A stretch of 64,000 nucleotides of DNA from Saccharopolyspora shandongensis (GCF_900106995.1 NZ_FNOK01000018.1:62001-126000), one strand, 5' to 3'; shown: positions 25,294-34,366, counted from the first letter of the stretch. The notes: generated by a model not told the origin, from the letters alone. A program made the numbers and translations.

Positions 25294-26420
25294 AGTCCCT
25301 CCTCCAGCAACACGGCGCCGAGCTTGTGGACGTCCACGCCAGTGGTGGCAGCGGCGTCGGCGAGATCGACGGGGCTGCCGGACAACAGCAGCCGCACGCA
25401 CTGGGTTGCAGCGGGGGCGAAGCGCAGGCGCCGCCCGGCCGCGATCACCGTCACCGCCTCGCCGGTTTCGACGATGTCCGGGGCGAACGGGGTGGTGCAC
25501 ACCAGCTTCTCGGGTGGGCCGAACGCGCCGCCGGTCACACTTCGCCGGGGCCGGGCATCGGTCTGACGCTGGTGGATGAGGTAGTCCGCCGGACTGTTCT
25601 CACTGGCCAGCTCGGCGAGAGCCGCGGCGAGTGCGGTGTGGTCAGTGTTGGGGCCGAGGTCGTGGCGGAATCGCTCGTCGTCGCGAGCCAGGTCGGCCAG
25701 CCAGGAGATCCAGTCGATGCCGGTGTGCGGGGCCATGCCGAAGGTGAGGTGCAGCGAGAGCCTGTCGTCGTCGTGGTCCGCGCGGGTGGCGGCATGCCAC
25801 CAGCCCCGCGGGATGCTGATGACCTCACCGGCGCGCAGCACGCCAGACCACACGATCTCCTCTGGTGGTTCGGTGTTGGGGTCGGTGTCCCGGTACAACG
25901 GCGCCACCCGAGACGGGCCTCGCACCTCCCACCGCTTCGACCCGGCCAGTTGCACGATGATCGTGGGGTGGGAGTCCCAGTGCAGATCGAACCCGGCGGC
26001 GTCCCCGGTGGTCAGGTAGCTGTTGACCTGCACGGTCATGCCGCACCACCATTGCAACGCCCGGCAGGCCACCTCCATGGCCGCATCGAGGTGGTTGAGG
26101 GCATCGACGACGACCTGAGCCCCCTCTCCCAGCAGCACCCCCAGTTTCTCGGTGTCCACAATGGGCACCGACTGGCCCCGGCGGGTCGTGCGGGCGGTCA
26201 GGTAGCCGCGGGTGTGCACGTCGGCGCCGTGCTGCAACGCGCGGATCTGCGGGAAGTCCACCGACCGCCAGGACAGCAGGTCCAGCAGCCGGTGCGGGGT
26301 GAGCAGCCGGGTGGACAGCTCGGGATCCGGCAGGGCGCCCCGGGCGAAATCCCGCCCCAGGTCCCCGGCGTTGTCCCACGCCAATGCCTGCTCAAGATCG
26401 CGGACGAAACGAAGCGTCAT
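25242..26420 (-). CDS. JmjC/cupin-type 2-oxoglutarate oxygenase (ribosomal-oxygenase-like)
   Basis: 392 aa. The double-stranded beta-helix core has the iron triad H147-x-D149 (FDLHWDSHPTIIVQL) and H209 (IPRGWWHAATR), as in bacterial YcfD/ROX-type JmjC hydroxylases. A winged-helix-like C-terminal domain (FAPAATQCVRLLLSG and on) also fits that group. Such enzymes hydroxylate residues in proteins or peptides. ATG at 26420 follows GGAGG by 5 nt. It lies 113 bp downstream of a 41-codon peptide gene and is coupled to the aldo/keto reductase gene. Substrate inferred, not known. Confidence 0.8.
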   Translation of the reverse strand: MTLRFVRDLEQALAWDNAGDLGRDFARGALPDPELSTRLLTPHRLLDLLSWRSVDFPQIRALQHGADVHTRGYLTARTTRRGQSVPIVDTEKLGVLLGEGAQVVVDALNHLDAAMEVACRALQWWCGMTVQVNSYLTTGDAAGFDLHWDSHPTIIVQLAGSKRWEVRGPSRVAPLYRDTDPNTEPPEEIVWSGVLRAGEVISIPRGWWHAATRADHDDDRLSLHLTFGMAPHTGIDWISWLADLARDDERFRHDLGPNTDHTALAAALAELASENSPADYLIHQRQTDARPRRSVTGGAFGPPEKLVCTTPFAPDIVETGEAVTVIAAGRRLRFAPAATQCVRLLLSGSPVDLADAAATTGVDVHKLGAVLLEEGLCTEATPALCSAYTALD

Positions 26421-26533
26421 GAAGACCTCCACACCGGAGACAAGGAGCGGGTGATCGACGAGAAAGTGCGAACCCTGGCAGCCGGAAAAGAAGCGGCGAA
26501 CCCAGGGCCCGCACCCTCGTTGTGCCTGGCGTC

Positions 26534-26659
26534 CTAGGCCCCTGGAGGCGGATCCTTGGTCTCGCCGGAATCGCTGCCGTCCGAGGTCATCGCCATGCGA
26601 TCGCGGCTCTGCGCCTGGTGCAGCCGCTCCACGCTCAACAGCAGCTCGTCGTTCTCCAT
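26534..26659 (-). CDS. 41-aa peptide, putative RiPP-type precursor
   Basis: Short gene with an unusually strong Shine-Dalgarno (GGGAGGTGA, 7-nt spacing). The first half is leader-like and charged (MENDELLLSVERLHQAQSRD) and the C-terminal part is Ser/Thr/Asp/Gly rich, ending GETKDPPPGA. It has no signal peptide and no Cys. The position directly upstream of a JmjC oxygenase and an oxidoreductase on the same strand fits a precursor whose C-terminus is modified. Precursor identity is inference from size, composition and context. Confidence 0.5.
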   Translation of the reverse strand: MENDELLLSVERLHQAQSRDRMAMTSDGSDSGETKDPPPGA

Positions 26660-26896
26660 CCCTGGGTCACCTCCCCTCAGTGCGGCGGCCGGGGCCACGT
26701 ACGTGGCCGTGTCGTGAAGACGCGCCCGACGAACCCACCGCGTCGAGGTCTCGGCGAACCCCTCGGGCGCTGCATCCACGATCGCCGGGCGGGAATGTGC
26801 GGATCAATGACGGCCATGCGGGCGAACATTGCCGCGCGCGGCAATGCGGCGAACCCGACGGCGGAATACTGTCGGTGATCTGCGCAGGGAGTGATC

Positions 26897-28303
26897 ATGC
26901 TGAGGATCAGCCGCGCGCGTCGCGCCGAACTCGCTCACCGTGCCGCGCACATCCGCAGACGGGGCCAGCGCGCCGACTGGGACGTGGCCACGATCGCCGA
27001 CGAGATCGCCCGGCAGCTTCCCGAGCTCAAAGCTCTGGAGGTCTGGCGTCTGGCCTACGGGTGGAGCCGTCCCCAGGTGGTGGCCGCGATCTGCGAGGTG
27101 TTCGAGCAGGACGGATTGGCTCCACCGGGGCTGACACCGGCCCGGCTTTGCCGGTGGGAACACAACGGCGTGCAGCCCGAGGCCGACTACGCCGCCGCCC
27201 TGGCCCGTGTCTACCAGGTATCGCCGTGGCGACTCGGCCTCAACCTGCCGGGCATGCTGGTCGCTGGTCGGTATGGTCGGCCCACGCAACCGTCTGAGCC
27301 GGGAGTGGTGATGGTCAACAACGCCCTGACCGCCGTCGCGGATTCCGTGCAGCTCCAGCGTGAGATCGAAGGACCCGGCGGCGGCCCGGCCACTCACGAG
27401 CAGGCGCAACGGGCGATCGACTACTACGCCAGCCACTACCCGCGCTATGCGCCGACCGTCCTGGCCGGCGAGATCCACCGGTGTCGCCAGATGGTCGTCG
27501 ACATGCTCACCCACCCCCAACACGACAGAGCCCGCACCGAACTGCGGCGCCTGGCCGGATGGCTGTCCGCGCTGCTCGGCGACCTGGCGTTCACTTGCTC
27601 CGACTACGCCGGGGCGCACATCCACCTCGGTACTGGTGCCCGGCTGGGCACCAGCATCGGCGAGCACCGCCTGGCCGGATGGAGCCTGGGCGCGCAATCG
27701 ATGGTGGCGTTCTTCGGTGACCGGCCCGCCGACGCCCTGGATCTCGCCCACCAGGCCCGCGAGTACGCCGACACCCCGCTGCGACGAGCGCAGATCACCG
27801 CCTGGTGCGAACTACGGGCCCTGGCCGCGCTTGGCCGCCGCAGCGACGCAGAACACGCCGCCACCCGGGCCCAGCACCACATGGACGCCGCCGACGACGA
27901 GCCCGGACGCATGGGCTTCGACCGCGCTGAACTGCACCAACACCTCGCCGAATCCGCCCTGCGCCTCGACGACACCCCCAGCGCTCGACACCATGCCGCG
28001 ACCGCCATCAGTCTCAAGTCCACCAGTTCCGGAGGCTGGGCCGCCGCCACGGTGATCCTCGCCCGCGCTCACGCCGCCGAGCACAACCCTGCCGACGCCA
28101 CTGCCCTGGCCACCACCGTGCTCGACACGGTGTCACCGGCTCACCTCCGGGAAACCACCCGGCGCCGCCTGGCCGCGCTCGACGCCGACCTCCACACCGA
28201 ACACTCGCCTGCGGCTACATCCCGCGAGCTCCGCGAACGACTACGAGCACTGCCCGCGCATACCCCGGCACCACGCACCAGCCCCGAACCCAACGGGCAC
28301 TAG
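26897..28303 (+). CDS. XRE-family TPR regulator
   Basis: 468 aa. N-terminal DNA-binding domain of about 115 residues (WRLAYGWSRPQVVAAICEVF, then LTPARLCRWEHNGVQPEADY) and a long TPR-like helical region (LADLAFTCSDYAGAHIHLG-type repeats, DALDLAHQAREYADTPLRRA). ATG at 26897 preceded by GGGAGTGA; a GTG at 26891 is possible. Divergent from the peptide/oxygenase/reductase operon across a 237-bp intergenic region, so it is the obvious candidate to control it. Confidence 0.8.
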   Translation: MLRISRARRAELAHRAAHIRRRGQRADWDVATIADEIARQLPELKALEVWRLAYGWSRPQVVAAICEVFEQDGLAPPGLTPARLCRWEHNGVQPEADYAAALARVYQVSPWRLGLNLPGMLVAGRYGRPTQPSEPGVVMVNNALTAVADSVQLQREIEGPGGGPATHEQAQRAIDYYASHYPRYAPTVLAGEIHRCRQMVVDMLTHPQHDRARTELRRLAGWLSALLGDLAFTCSDYAGAHIHLGTGARLGTSIGEHRLAGWSLGAQSMVAFFGDRPADALDLAHQAREYADTPLRRAQITAWCELRALAALGRRSDAEHAATRAQHHMDAADDEPGRMGFDRAELHQHLAESALRLDDTPSARHHAATAISLKSTSSGGWAAATVILARAHAAEHNPADATALATTVLDTVSPAHLRETTRRRLAALDADLHTEHSPAATSRELRERLRALPAHTPAPRTSPEPNGH

Positions 28304-28390
28304 CCCATCCACCTGGCGGCACGCCAGTGATGGCAATGCCTTACCGGCCACCGTTGGCGCACACCGCACTACCCCACCTTGGTCGCCTGA

Positions 28391-29371
28391 TCACCTGGTC
28401 ATGCGGGCAGCTTTCACGCCGTTCACCGACACCAAAGCCCCCGCAAGGCGCCCCTGGGAGCCTGCCGAGACCAGCGCGGCACGAAACCTAGCTTCATCAT
28501 CACCGTAGCTAGCCAACCTAGCTCCCGTAACAAGCAGCACGACCCTGCGCCTGTCCCGCGCGGCCGACAACCACTCCTCCCCCAGCGCAACAGGTTTGGT
28601 TGCCTCCTGCCAGGACCACCAAGTGCGACCAGGACGTGCGATAGTCACCAGTTGACTCTGCTTGACCCGCACCGTCCACCGCAGACGCTGCACCGGCGCC
28701 GGCCCAGGCAATTCGACCAGTGAAAACCCGCTTTCCCGCATCTCCGCCACACACGAATCAGCCGGCGTTGCCGCCCCCTCTGCCCACACCCTGAAGTTCG
28801 CGCTCGGCACCACAATCACGGCCGGATACAGCACCCCGTCGAGTTCAAGACAGGCCGTGATCACCCCATCAGGCAGACCCGAACCACGAGCCTTGCCCGC
28901 CCGAGCCCATTCCTCGACCTCGCGCCGACTGTGTATCGCGCTGGGGCCGCACGCTGCGTGTACCCGCCCCAAAGCACCCAGCGTCCTCTCATCGTTGGCC
29001 AAGAGAACCACGACCGAGGTCTCATCACGGCCCATGTCACCGGGCTGCCCGCACCGCAGACATTGATACGTCGGGTGCTCGAACAACTCGCCGGAGCGCA
29101 ACAGCGCCCGATCATGATCGCTAAGCCACTCAGCGACCTCACCTGATACAAACGGCTCCACCCGCCAGATGGTGCCAGACCCCGACAGCCCAGCCACAGC
29201 ACGACGGCCATGCGGCACCTCGAAGGTGAGATCGGCCAGTGGATCGGATCGCCGGGAACCACCAGCCGGTGTCGCGACGGAATCCGCTGCTCCATCACAC
29301 GCGGTGTCGTCGTCGCGCTCACCATTGCTGCGTTTCAGTAACTGCGATCGGCTGGCCATCAAGTCGTTCAT
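28391..29371 (-). CDS. Hypothetical protein
   Basis: 326 aa, soluble, with a single CLRCGQ pair near residue 100 and no recognised fold. The C-terminal half is mixed alpha/beta (VVLLVTGARLASYGDDEARF, LAGALVSVNGVKAARMTR). ATG at 29371 with a second Met four codons on. Next to the lsr2 pair on the same strand as lsr2. Confidence 0.55.
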   Translation of the reverse strand: MNDLMASRSQLLKRSNGERDDDTACDGAADSVATPAGGSRRSDPLADLTFEVPHGRRAVAGLSGSGTIWRVEPFVSGEVAEWLSDHDRALLRSGELFEHPTYQCLRCGQPGDMGRDETSVVVLLANDERTLGALGRVHAACGPSAIHSRREVEEWARAGKARGSGLPDGVITACLELDGVLYPAVIVVPSANFRVWAEGAATPADSCVAEMRESGFSLVELPGPAPVQRLRWTVRVKQSQLVTIARPGRTWWSWQEATKPVALGEEWLSAARDRRRVVLLVTGARLASYGDDEARFRAALVSAGSQGRLAGALVSVNGVKAARMTR

Positions 29372-29475
29372 GAAGGCCCGTCCAAGCAGGCGAACCGACC
29401 TCGGGCTTTTGTCAGCGAGAACACACGCTGGTGCCTGGCAAGCATCGCGCGCCAGGCACCAACAACGTGCGAATC

Positions 29476-29820
29476 TTAGTTTTGGTTGTCGTAGGCTTCG
29501 ACAATCTCAGCCGGAATGCGACCCCGGTCGGAAACCTGCATCCCCCGATTCCGGGCCCAATCCCGGATGGCCTGGTTGCGTTCGCGGTCGGCCGCGGTCG
29601 GCGCCGCAGGAGGCTTGCCGCCCTTGACAGCGGCGCGCTTGCGGCCACCGGTCTTCTGCGCGTTGGCCACGAAAGACGCCAGCGAGTCGCGGAGTTTAGC
29701 GGCGTTTTTGGTGGACAGGTCAATTGAGTAGTTCACCCCGTCCAAGGCGAACTCCACGGTACTGTCGGCTGCTGTGCCATCGACGTCATCGACGAGCTGA
29801 ATAGTGACTTTCTGAGCCAA
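29476..29820 (-). CDS. lsr2: Lsr2 nucleoid-associated protein
   Basis: 114 aa, normal family length. The N-terminal dimerisation domain ([20 protein letters not shown], then [14 protein letters not shown]) and the C-terminal DNA-binding domain with [12 protein letters not shown] and the AT-hook-like core DRGRIP are both intact. Lsr2 is an H-NS-like silencer of AT-rich and horizontally acquired DNA. Preceded by AAGGAGA. Divergent from the truncated Lsr2-like gene on the right. Confidence 0.92.
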   Translation of the reverse strand: MAQKVTIQLVDDVDGTAADSTVEFALDGVNYSIDLSTKNAAKLRDSLASFVANAQKTGGRKRAAVKGGKPPAAPTAADRERNQAIRDWARNRGMQVSDRGRIPAEIVEAYDNQN

Positions 29821-29972
29821 AACGGTCTCCTTTAATCCACAGCGTACAACGCGGCATGACTATTTCAAAGAGTTCAATGTGGAACCCCACGGAACCAAGG
29901 CTGCTGCTGGTTGGCGCTAGCACCTGATCTCTGGTGTTCTAAGGTAGACGGTACAGGAGGCGTATCCGGTTG

Positions 29973-30011
29973 ATGGGTAATCCTGTTCACGAGCTCAGAT
30001 GGGTGGCGTAG
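29973..30011 (+). CDS. Possible 12-codon leader ORF before the Lsr2-like gene
   Basis: ATG downstream of CAGGAGG reads MGNPVHELRWVA and stops at 30009-30011, overlapping the start region of the Lsr2-like gene (ATG 29999). The layout would allow translational coupling, but the 12-nt spacing from the AGGAGG is long. Confidence 0.3.
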   Translation: MGNPVHELRWVA

Positions 30012-30460
30012 CGTTGCAGCGGATTCAGGTCGAACGCGTCGATGACATCGACGGGTCCCCAGCCAACCACACCGTCACCCTCGCGCTGGATGGTGTGACG
30101 TACGAAATCGACCTGAACGACAAGCACACCCAACAACTCCGGGACGTCCTCGAGCGCTACATCAAGTCCGCGCGCACCCTAGAGCCCGAGCCGGCACGCA
30201 GCACGCGCCAGCAGGAGCGCGAAGAGAAGCAGGCCCGGCAGGCCAACAAGCAGCTGACCGAACAGATCCGCGGCGCCGCGCAGCGCACCCGCGATCACCT
30301 CAGCAAGAAGGCCGCCGCGCAGGTCGCCCCAGAACCGGTCGAGCAGCCCGAGCCCGTCAAGGAAACGATCTTCGACACGCCCCAGGACGAAGAGCCAAAG
30401 CCGGAAGCGGCCCGCGTCCCGGCGGTTTCGATGCCGCAGTTCTCCTCCGCAGTCGACTGA
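29999..30460 (+). CDS. Lsr2-like protein with dimerisation domain only
   Basis: 153 aa. Residues 7-60 reproduce the Lsr2 N-terminal domain (RVDDIDGSPANHTVTLALDG, then YEIDLNDKHTQQLRDVLERY). The rest is a long charged helix rich in Gln, Glu and Arg and a Pro/Glu-rich tail; there is no RGR hook and no C-terminal DNA-binding domain. By analogy to truncated H-NS antagonists it could heterodimerise with Lsr2 and change its DNA binding. It is not a simple truncation because a distinct C-terminal half is present. Confidence 0.75.
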   Translation: MGGVALQRIQVERVDDIDGSPANHTVTLALDGVTYEIDLNDKHTQQLRDVLERYIKSARTLEPEPARSTRQQEREEKQARQANKQLTEQIRGAAQRTRDHLSKKAAAQVAPEPVEQPEPVKETIFDTPQDEEPKPEAARVPAVSMPQFSSAVD

Positions 30461-30565
30461 TAACCGGCCTGCTGGTCCGATTTCCATGGCGGCGGTCCGA
30501 CGCATACCCGCGAAAAGCGCTGCAACGAGCTGCCATTCTGGGGACGGACCTTGCCGGCCTGAGCC

Positions 30566-31110
30566 TTGTCCGAACTGGAAAGGCTCCGCGTCGCGCTCAC
30601 CGCCGGAGCGCGACCGTGCCGCGAGCAGCATGGCGCGCACCTACCGCTGGCGACAGACTCGGTGATGGCCCATATCATCGCCACCCGGTTGTGCGACGCC
30701 TCCGATCTACTGCTCCTGCCGCCAACCACCATCTCCTGCAGCCACGAGCACGAAGGCCTACTGGCCGGCACCGTCTCGGTCCGCGCCACGATGCTGCACG
30801 TCATCGTCACCGACATTGCCGATCCCAACCGATGCCGCAATCAGCGAACAACCGACGCCAAATTCGCGAGCAAAGCCACCCCGGCAGCGGTGCTTGGCAA
30901 AGGGCCCGCCAGGCCGAAGGCTGCGAGCTCACCGCGTCCCAAGATATGCACGCAGGCGAGGGGAAGACGAGCATCCTGGTGCACGCTGCGCCCTCGCTCG
31001 TCCGCGATGGATGCGAGACGGCCGACCACCGCGCCGACGAACGCCCCGACCTGCTCCTGCGCCCCGCCCATCGAACGGTCCCCACCGCGGCAACCACACG
31101 GCCGATGTCC
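30566..31110 (+). pseudogene. Decayed creatininase / MftE-like amidohydrolase gene
   Basis: The N-terminal part reads CREQHGAHLPLATDSVMAHI then LLPPTTISCSHEHEGLLAGT, the metal-site signature of the creatininase family. After about 30825 the frame is lost, and a second frame gives DMHAGEGKTSILVHAAPSLV (creatininase C-terminal D-x-HAG motif). So the gene has at least one frameshift and a shortened middle. MftE, the mycofactocin peptidase, belongs to this family, but no other mycofactocin gene is present. Confidence 0.6.
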
Positions 31111-31551
31111 CAGCGCAGTTCTGCCAGCTGAACAACGTCGGCTCTGAGCTTACGAACTCCGTCGCCACCTTGTCGCACCGGACGGAACCTCTGTCCAGAT
31201 GAGCTGCCAAGCCCTACCTGAGGGCTTCGACGGCCCGTGCGGCGCTGTGGTTGCTCGCCCGTTCGAGCGAATACGGTGATCGTCATTGTCGTGGCCGGTA
31301 GCTCTGAAGCGCTGCAACCACTTGCCGATCGTTGATCACCGCTGGACGAAGAGTCGACGCGATCGTCGGTCTTACCGAGACGATCTCGGTAAGACCGACG
31401 GCAGGTAGCGCAAACGTGCGCTGCCGTCGTTGCGTGGACACGGGCACACGACCGTCCGCATCGGTGACGGGCCAGGACAGGCCGTCCTCGAATGGCCGCG
31501 CATGCGGAACAAGCCGGGACACCCCGGCGTCGAAACCACGGACCAGGACGA
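31111..31551. other. No supported gene; contains a perfect palindrome
   Basis: Short opposing open frames only. The one notable item is the inverted repeat at 31364-31400. Confidence 0.4.
31364..31400. repeat. Perfect 17-bp inverted repeat with 3-nt centre
   Basis: CGTCGGTCTTACCGAGA, the centre CGA, then the exact complement. No U-tract follows and no coding gene abuts it, so a terminator is only one possibility; a dimeric-protein binding site or the remnant of an element end is equally possible. Confidence 0.6.
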
Positions 31552-31860
31552 GTGGCTGCTCAACACAATGACGACCAGCACGAGCAACCAGGAAAAAGGA
31601 GCATCCCACACAATACCAAACACAGCCCCGTCTGGCACCTACTCGACCAGGCCTTAGGCGACTGGGGGACGACCTGCCGCTCGATCGCCCTCATCCTCGG
31701 CACGCTCCTCCCCGTACTGATCACCCTGGTCCTCGTGCACGGAAGCCTGGCAACCATTGCGCCATGGCTGGCCGGGATCGGCACTATGCTCGGCATGTGC
31801 CGCTACGCCAACAACCGATCAAACAAGAAAGCAGGACCTCCCCCTGATCAACCGCCATAA
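31552..31860 (+). CDS. Small membrane protein
   Basis: 102 aa if started at GTG 31552. Two hydrophobic helices (SIALILGTLLPVLITLVLV and IAPWLAGIGTMLGM) after an amphipathic segment (VWHLLDQALGDWGTTC), ending in a Lys/Asn/Pro-rich tail. AAAAGGAGC inside the frame near 31592 suggests the true start may be later, but no ATG/GTG/TTG follows it in frame. Function unknown. Confidence 0.45.
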   Translation: MAAQHNDDQHEQPGKRSIPHNTKHSPVWHLLDQALGDWGTTCRSIALILGTLLPVLITLVLVHGSLATIAPWLAGIGTMLGMCRYANNRSNKKAGPPPDQPP

Positions 31861-32395
31861 ACCACATCTGTCGCACCGGGTCGTGGACGCAATCCACCCG
31901 CCGTTGTCGGCGTACGCGGTCGACGCGGATCAGCCAGCTGGCACAGTGACGCTGCTTTGTTAAGTCGACAGCCTCCTGCCCGGCGGTGGCGCGCCCCCGA
32001 CCAAAGGAGACATTCGGATTCTCGTGGCTTCTCTTTGCCACTACGGGAACCGGGACGCTGTCACCTTCCCGCCGCTACTCGGGATCGGCATGGAAAACGC
32101 CTCGAACACCAGTGGATTCTCTCCCCTACTGCGGCGGTACCGTGCCCCTGCCACTGCCAGCGGCACTCGTTCTGGAGGCATGAGGTCGGGTCGTCTGGGC
32201 GTGGTTAGCTCACCAGCTCCGCGCGGAAGGCATGGCTCGCGGTCCGGTTCCGCGGCTCTGGGACGTGACGACACCAGAGAATGCAGTTGTTGCTAGCCGG
32301 CATGAACCTCAGCGAAAACTGGTGCGCAGCAGGCCACCATCAGACCGCCTACGTGAACTCCTCGAGTGCACCAAAGAGAACGAAGGAAGGGCTAC
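31861..32395. other. No supported gene
   Basis: Short open frames without coherent products; nothing recognised apart from the AAGGAAGG Shine-Dalgarno of the next gene at its right end. Confidence 0.4.
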
Positions 32396-33028
32396 ATGGA
32401 CTGCTTCTTCGAACGCTTTCCTGGCGCAACCTGGGAAATCCAAGAGCGCCTGCACGTCTACGCGCTGCCCAACCAGAAAGTCCGTGACGTCGTCACGGAC
32501 TACCACACCCTCCTCGGCGATGACCCCATCGGCCAGTACGGGCTCGGCCTCCAACCGGCCGCCTTCCTTCATTTCACCGTCCAGATGCTGCGCAAGCATC
32601 GCAGCGAGGTTACCCAACTCGACCTGGACGAACTCGTCACCCACCTCGCCAAGCAGCTGCGGCACGTCGATCCGATCACTTTGCAGGTTGGACCTCCCCA
32701 GGCAGGCGTGCACGCCGTCGAGCTCTGGGTCGCCCCTGACGCCGACGAGGTCTGGGGCGAGCTTGTCAGCCACACCCGCACGGCCGTGAGCAACGTATTC
32801 GGACCCGACGCCCTGCCACCGCTAGGCCCTAACGCAGTCCCCCACACGTCCCTGGGCTACGGGGTCCGTCCCGGCGACTCCGGCGCAATCACCAACGTCA
32901 TCAAGCAAATCCGCCGGCCACTGGTCGAAGTCACCGTCGACCAGGTACACCTCCTGGCCGTCACGCAACACCCCGCTCGCGGCTGCTTCACTTGGGAACC
33001 GATCGCGGCGATCCCACTCGGGCGCTAG
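32396..33028 (+). CDS. 2H phosphoesterase / 2'-5' RNA-ligase-like protein
   Basis: 210 aa with the two catalytic His motifs spaced as in the 2H superfamily: H59-F-T61 (FLHFTVQM) and H150-T-S152 (VPHTSLGYG). Such enzymes hydrolyse or ligate 2'-5' or cyclic phosphodiester bonds in RNA or small nucleotides. ATG at 32396 follows AAGGAAGG. Stands alone among decayed genes; a terminator hairpin follows 43 bp downstream. Substrate unknown. Confidence 0.75.
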   Translation: MDCFFERFPGATWEIQERLHVYALPNQKVRDVVTDYHTLLGDDPIGQYGLGLQPAAFLHFTVQMLRKHRSEVTQLDLDELVTHLAKQLRHVDPITLQVGPPQAGVHAVELWVAPDADEVWGELVSHTRTAVSNVFGPDALPPLGPNAVPHTSLGYGVRPGDSGAITNVIKQIRRPLVEVTVDQVHLLAVTQHPARGCFTWEPIAAIPLGR

Positions 33029-33396
33029 CTCTACCCCGTACACCAGCACGAAGGTGATGAAGTTGGGGATCAGCCGTCGTTCACCGACCTAGACAGGCAA
33101 CGACGGCTGACCCAGTCAAACACTCGCAGCGGAGCCGGCTTAGACCCACGACCGCGACGTAGCGAGAACGGCTGGTTCAACCGCGCCGTCCACATGCAGC
33201 TCGCTGCGGCGCGAGCCGCGTGCATGCGGGAGCGGAAATGCTCGGCCAACCACGTAAAGAGCCGGCAGCCCGGAACGGGCGCTGAGCCAAGGCTCAATGA
33301 CGGCGACACCAGCACCGCCAACGCGCGTCAACCAACTCAGCGGTGCATCGCCGGGGATTACGAGTTCTGGCCATGGCGGCGTTGTAACGTGGCCCT
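33029..33396. other. No supported gene; terminator and promoter region
   Basis: Contains the terminator at 33071-33109. A minus-strand open frame (33070-33321) has a protein-like patch but no start signal or family. TAACGT at 33385-33390 is a TANNNT -10 box ending 6 nt before the ATG at 33397. Confidence 0.4.
33071..33109 (+). terminator. Terminator hairpin after the 2H phosphoesterase gene
   Basis: CAGCCGTCGTT pairs perfectly with AACGACGGCTG over an 11-bp stem and a 17-nt loop. Confidence 0.65.
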
Positions 33397-34356
33397 ATGT
33401 TGGACCCAAAACTTCGCGATGTTGTTGGTTGGCTGGCGTCAACGCTGCAGCTGCACCGCGGCATGCTGGCAGGGGTCCCTCTGGAATACACGACCAACGC
33501 CGGCGTTCTCTTCGTGTCCTGGCGCGGAGGGCCTACCGCCGACATGGTCGCAGCCGAGCTGGTCCAGGCGGCAGACCCGGACCTGCCGGTAACGCTGCGT
33601 CCGGCACGGGCATCGGCTGAGTTCCTCCACCTCTCCGTCGGAGATCTGACGGTGTGTTTGCATCCCCGTGACCCCACGCCAGATCAGCCCTGGGCGCCTC
33701 GCGTCGGACAGCACCCGAACAGCCGCCCCTGGCCGTGGCCATGGAGACTGCATGACAGTGGAGCTTCTTACGACACCGTGCTGTGGACCGCGGGCAACGT
33801 GGATTCCGGCGGTGATGAAGTCGCGGTGGTGGTGCGTGTTTCCCCGTCAGCTGCCACTGCCGCTCATTCGTCCTGGTCCGAGAGCGGATTCCGTGTCATC
33901 GATGCCGACTACGAAGTCCCGGACCATGCATCCGCAGAGACGAAGCGCCTCTGGCGGCAGCGAACGGCGAACGCCCACATTCGGCTGCGCTATGCCACCA
34001 CAGGCTGGAGCGACGCGGAAGCCGACGAATGGCTCGCGGGGGACGGTCCGCACCAACGACGTCCCATGATCAGCGCCGTGCTGCTCGACGAGCGATGCAT
34101 CATCCGGGTCGACGCAGGGCTGCGAATCGTAGCCACCGTCGCCGACGGAAGTCCGTGGGTGTCCGCGCCCTGGGATGTGCTCCCTTCCGCCCTCTACAGC
34201 GCACTGAGCACCCGGGTCGCTGATCACCTGAACCCGCCCGAGTTCCTGAATGTCCGGCGATACGGAGACGCCTGGAGCCAGGTTCGGTTCCAGCTTTCAA
34301 GCCAGCTTGTCGCCCCGGGCGAACACTCCTACGGCCCACCAAGGGCTTTCGAGTAA
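33397..34356 (+). CDS. Hypothetical protein
   Basis: 319 aa soluble protein. Begins MLDPKLRDVVGWLASTLQLH and has mixed strands and helices with several Trp-rich patches (RPWPWPWRLH, DGSPWVSAPWDVLPSALYS). The ATG lies 6 nt after a TANNNT box, suggesting leaderless translation. No domain recognised. Confidence 0.6.
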   Translation: MLDPKLRDVVGWLASTLQLHRGMLAGVPLEYTTNAGVLFVSWRGGPTADMVAAELVQAADPDLPVTLRPARASAEFLHLSVGDLTVCLHPRDPTPDQPWAPRVGQHPNSRPWPWPWRLHDSGASYDTVLWTAGNVDSGGDEVAVVVRVSPSAATAAHSSWSESGFRVIDADYEVPDHASAETKRLWRQRTANAHIRLRYATTGWSDAEADEWLAGDGPHQRRPMISAVLLDERCIIRVDAGLRIVATVADGSPWVSAPWDVLPSALYSALSTRVADHLNPPEFLNVRRYGDAWSQVRFQLSSQLVAPGEHSYGPPRAFE

Positions 34357-34366
34357 CCCGAGGACA

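Noticed and set aside
25294..25500. N-terminal extension of the aldo/keto reductase
   Set aside because: Composition is Arg-rich shadow of the oxygenase gene; a strong ribosome binding site precedes GTG 25293.
30566..31110. Part of a mycofactocin cluster
   Set aside because: Only one creatininase-like pseudogene is present; no MftA, MftB, MftC or MftF gene is recognisable.
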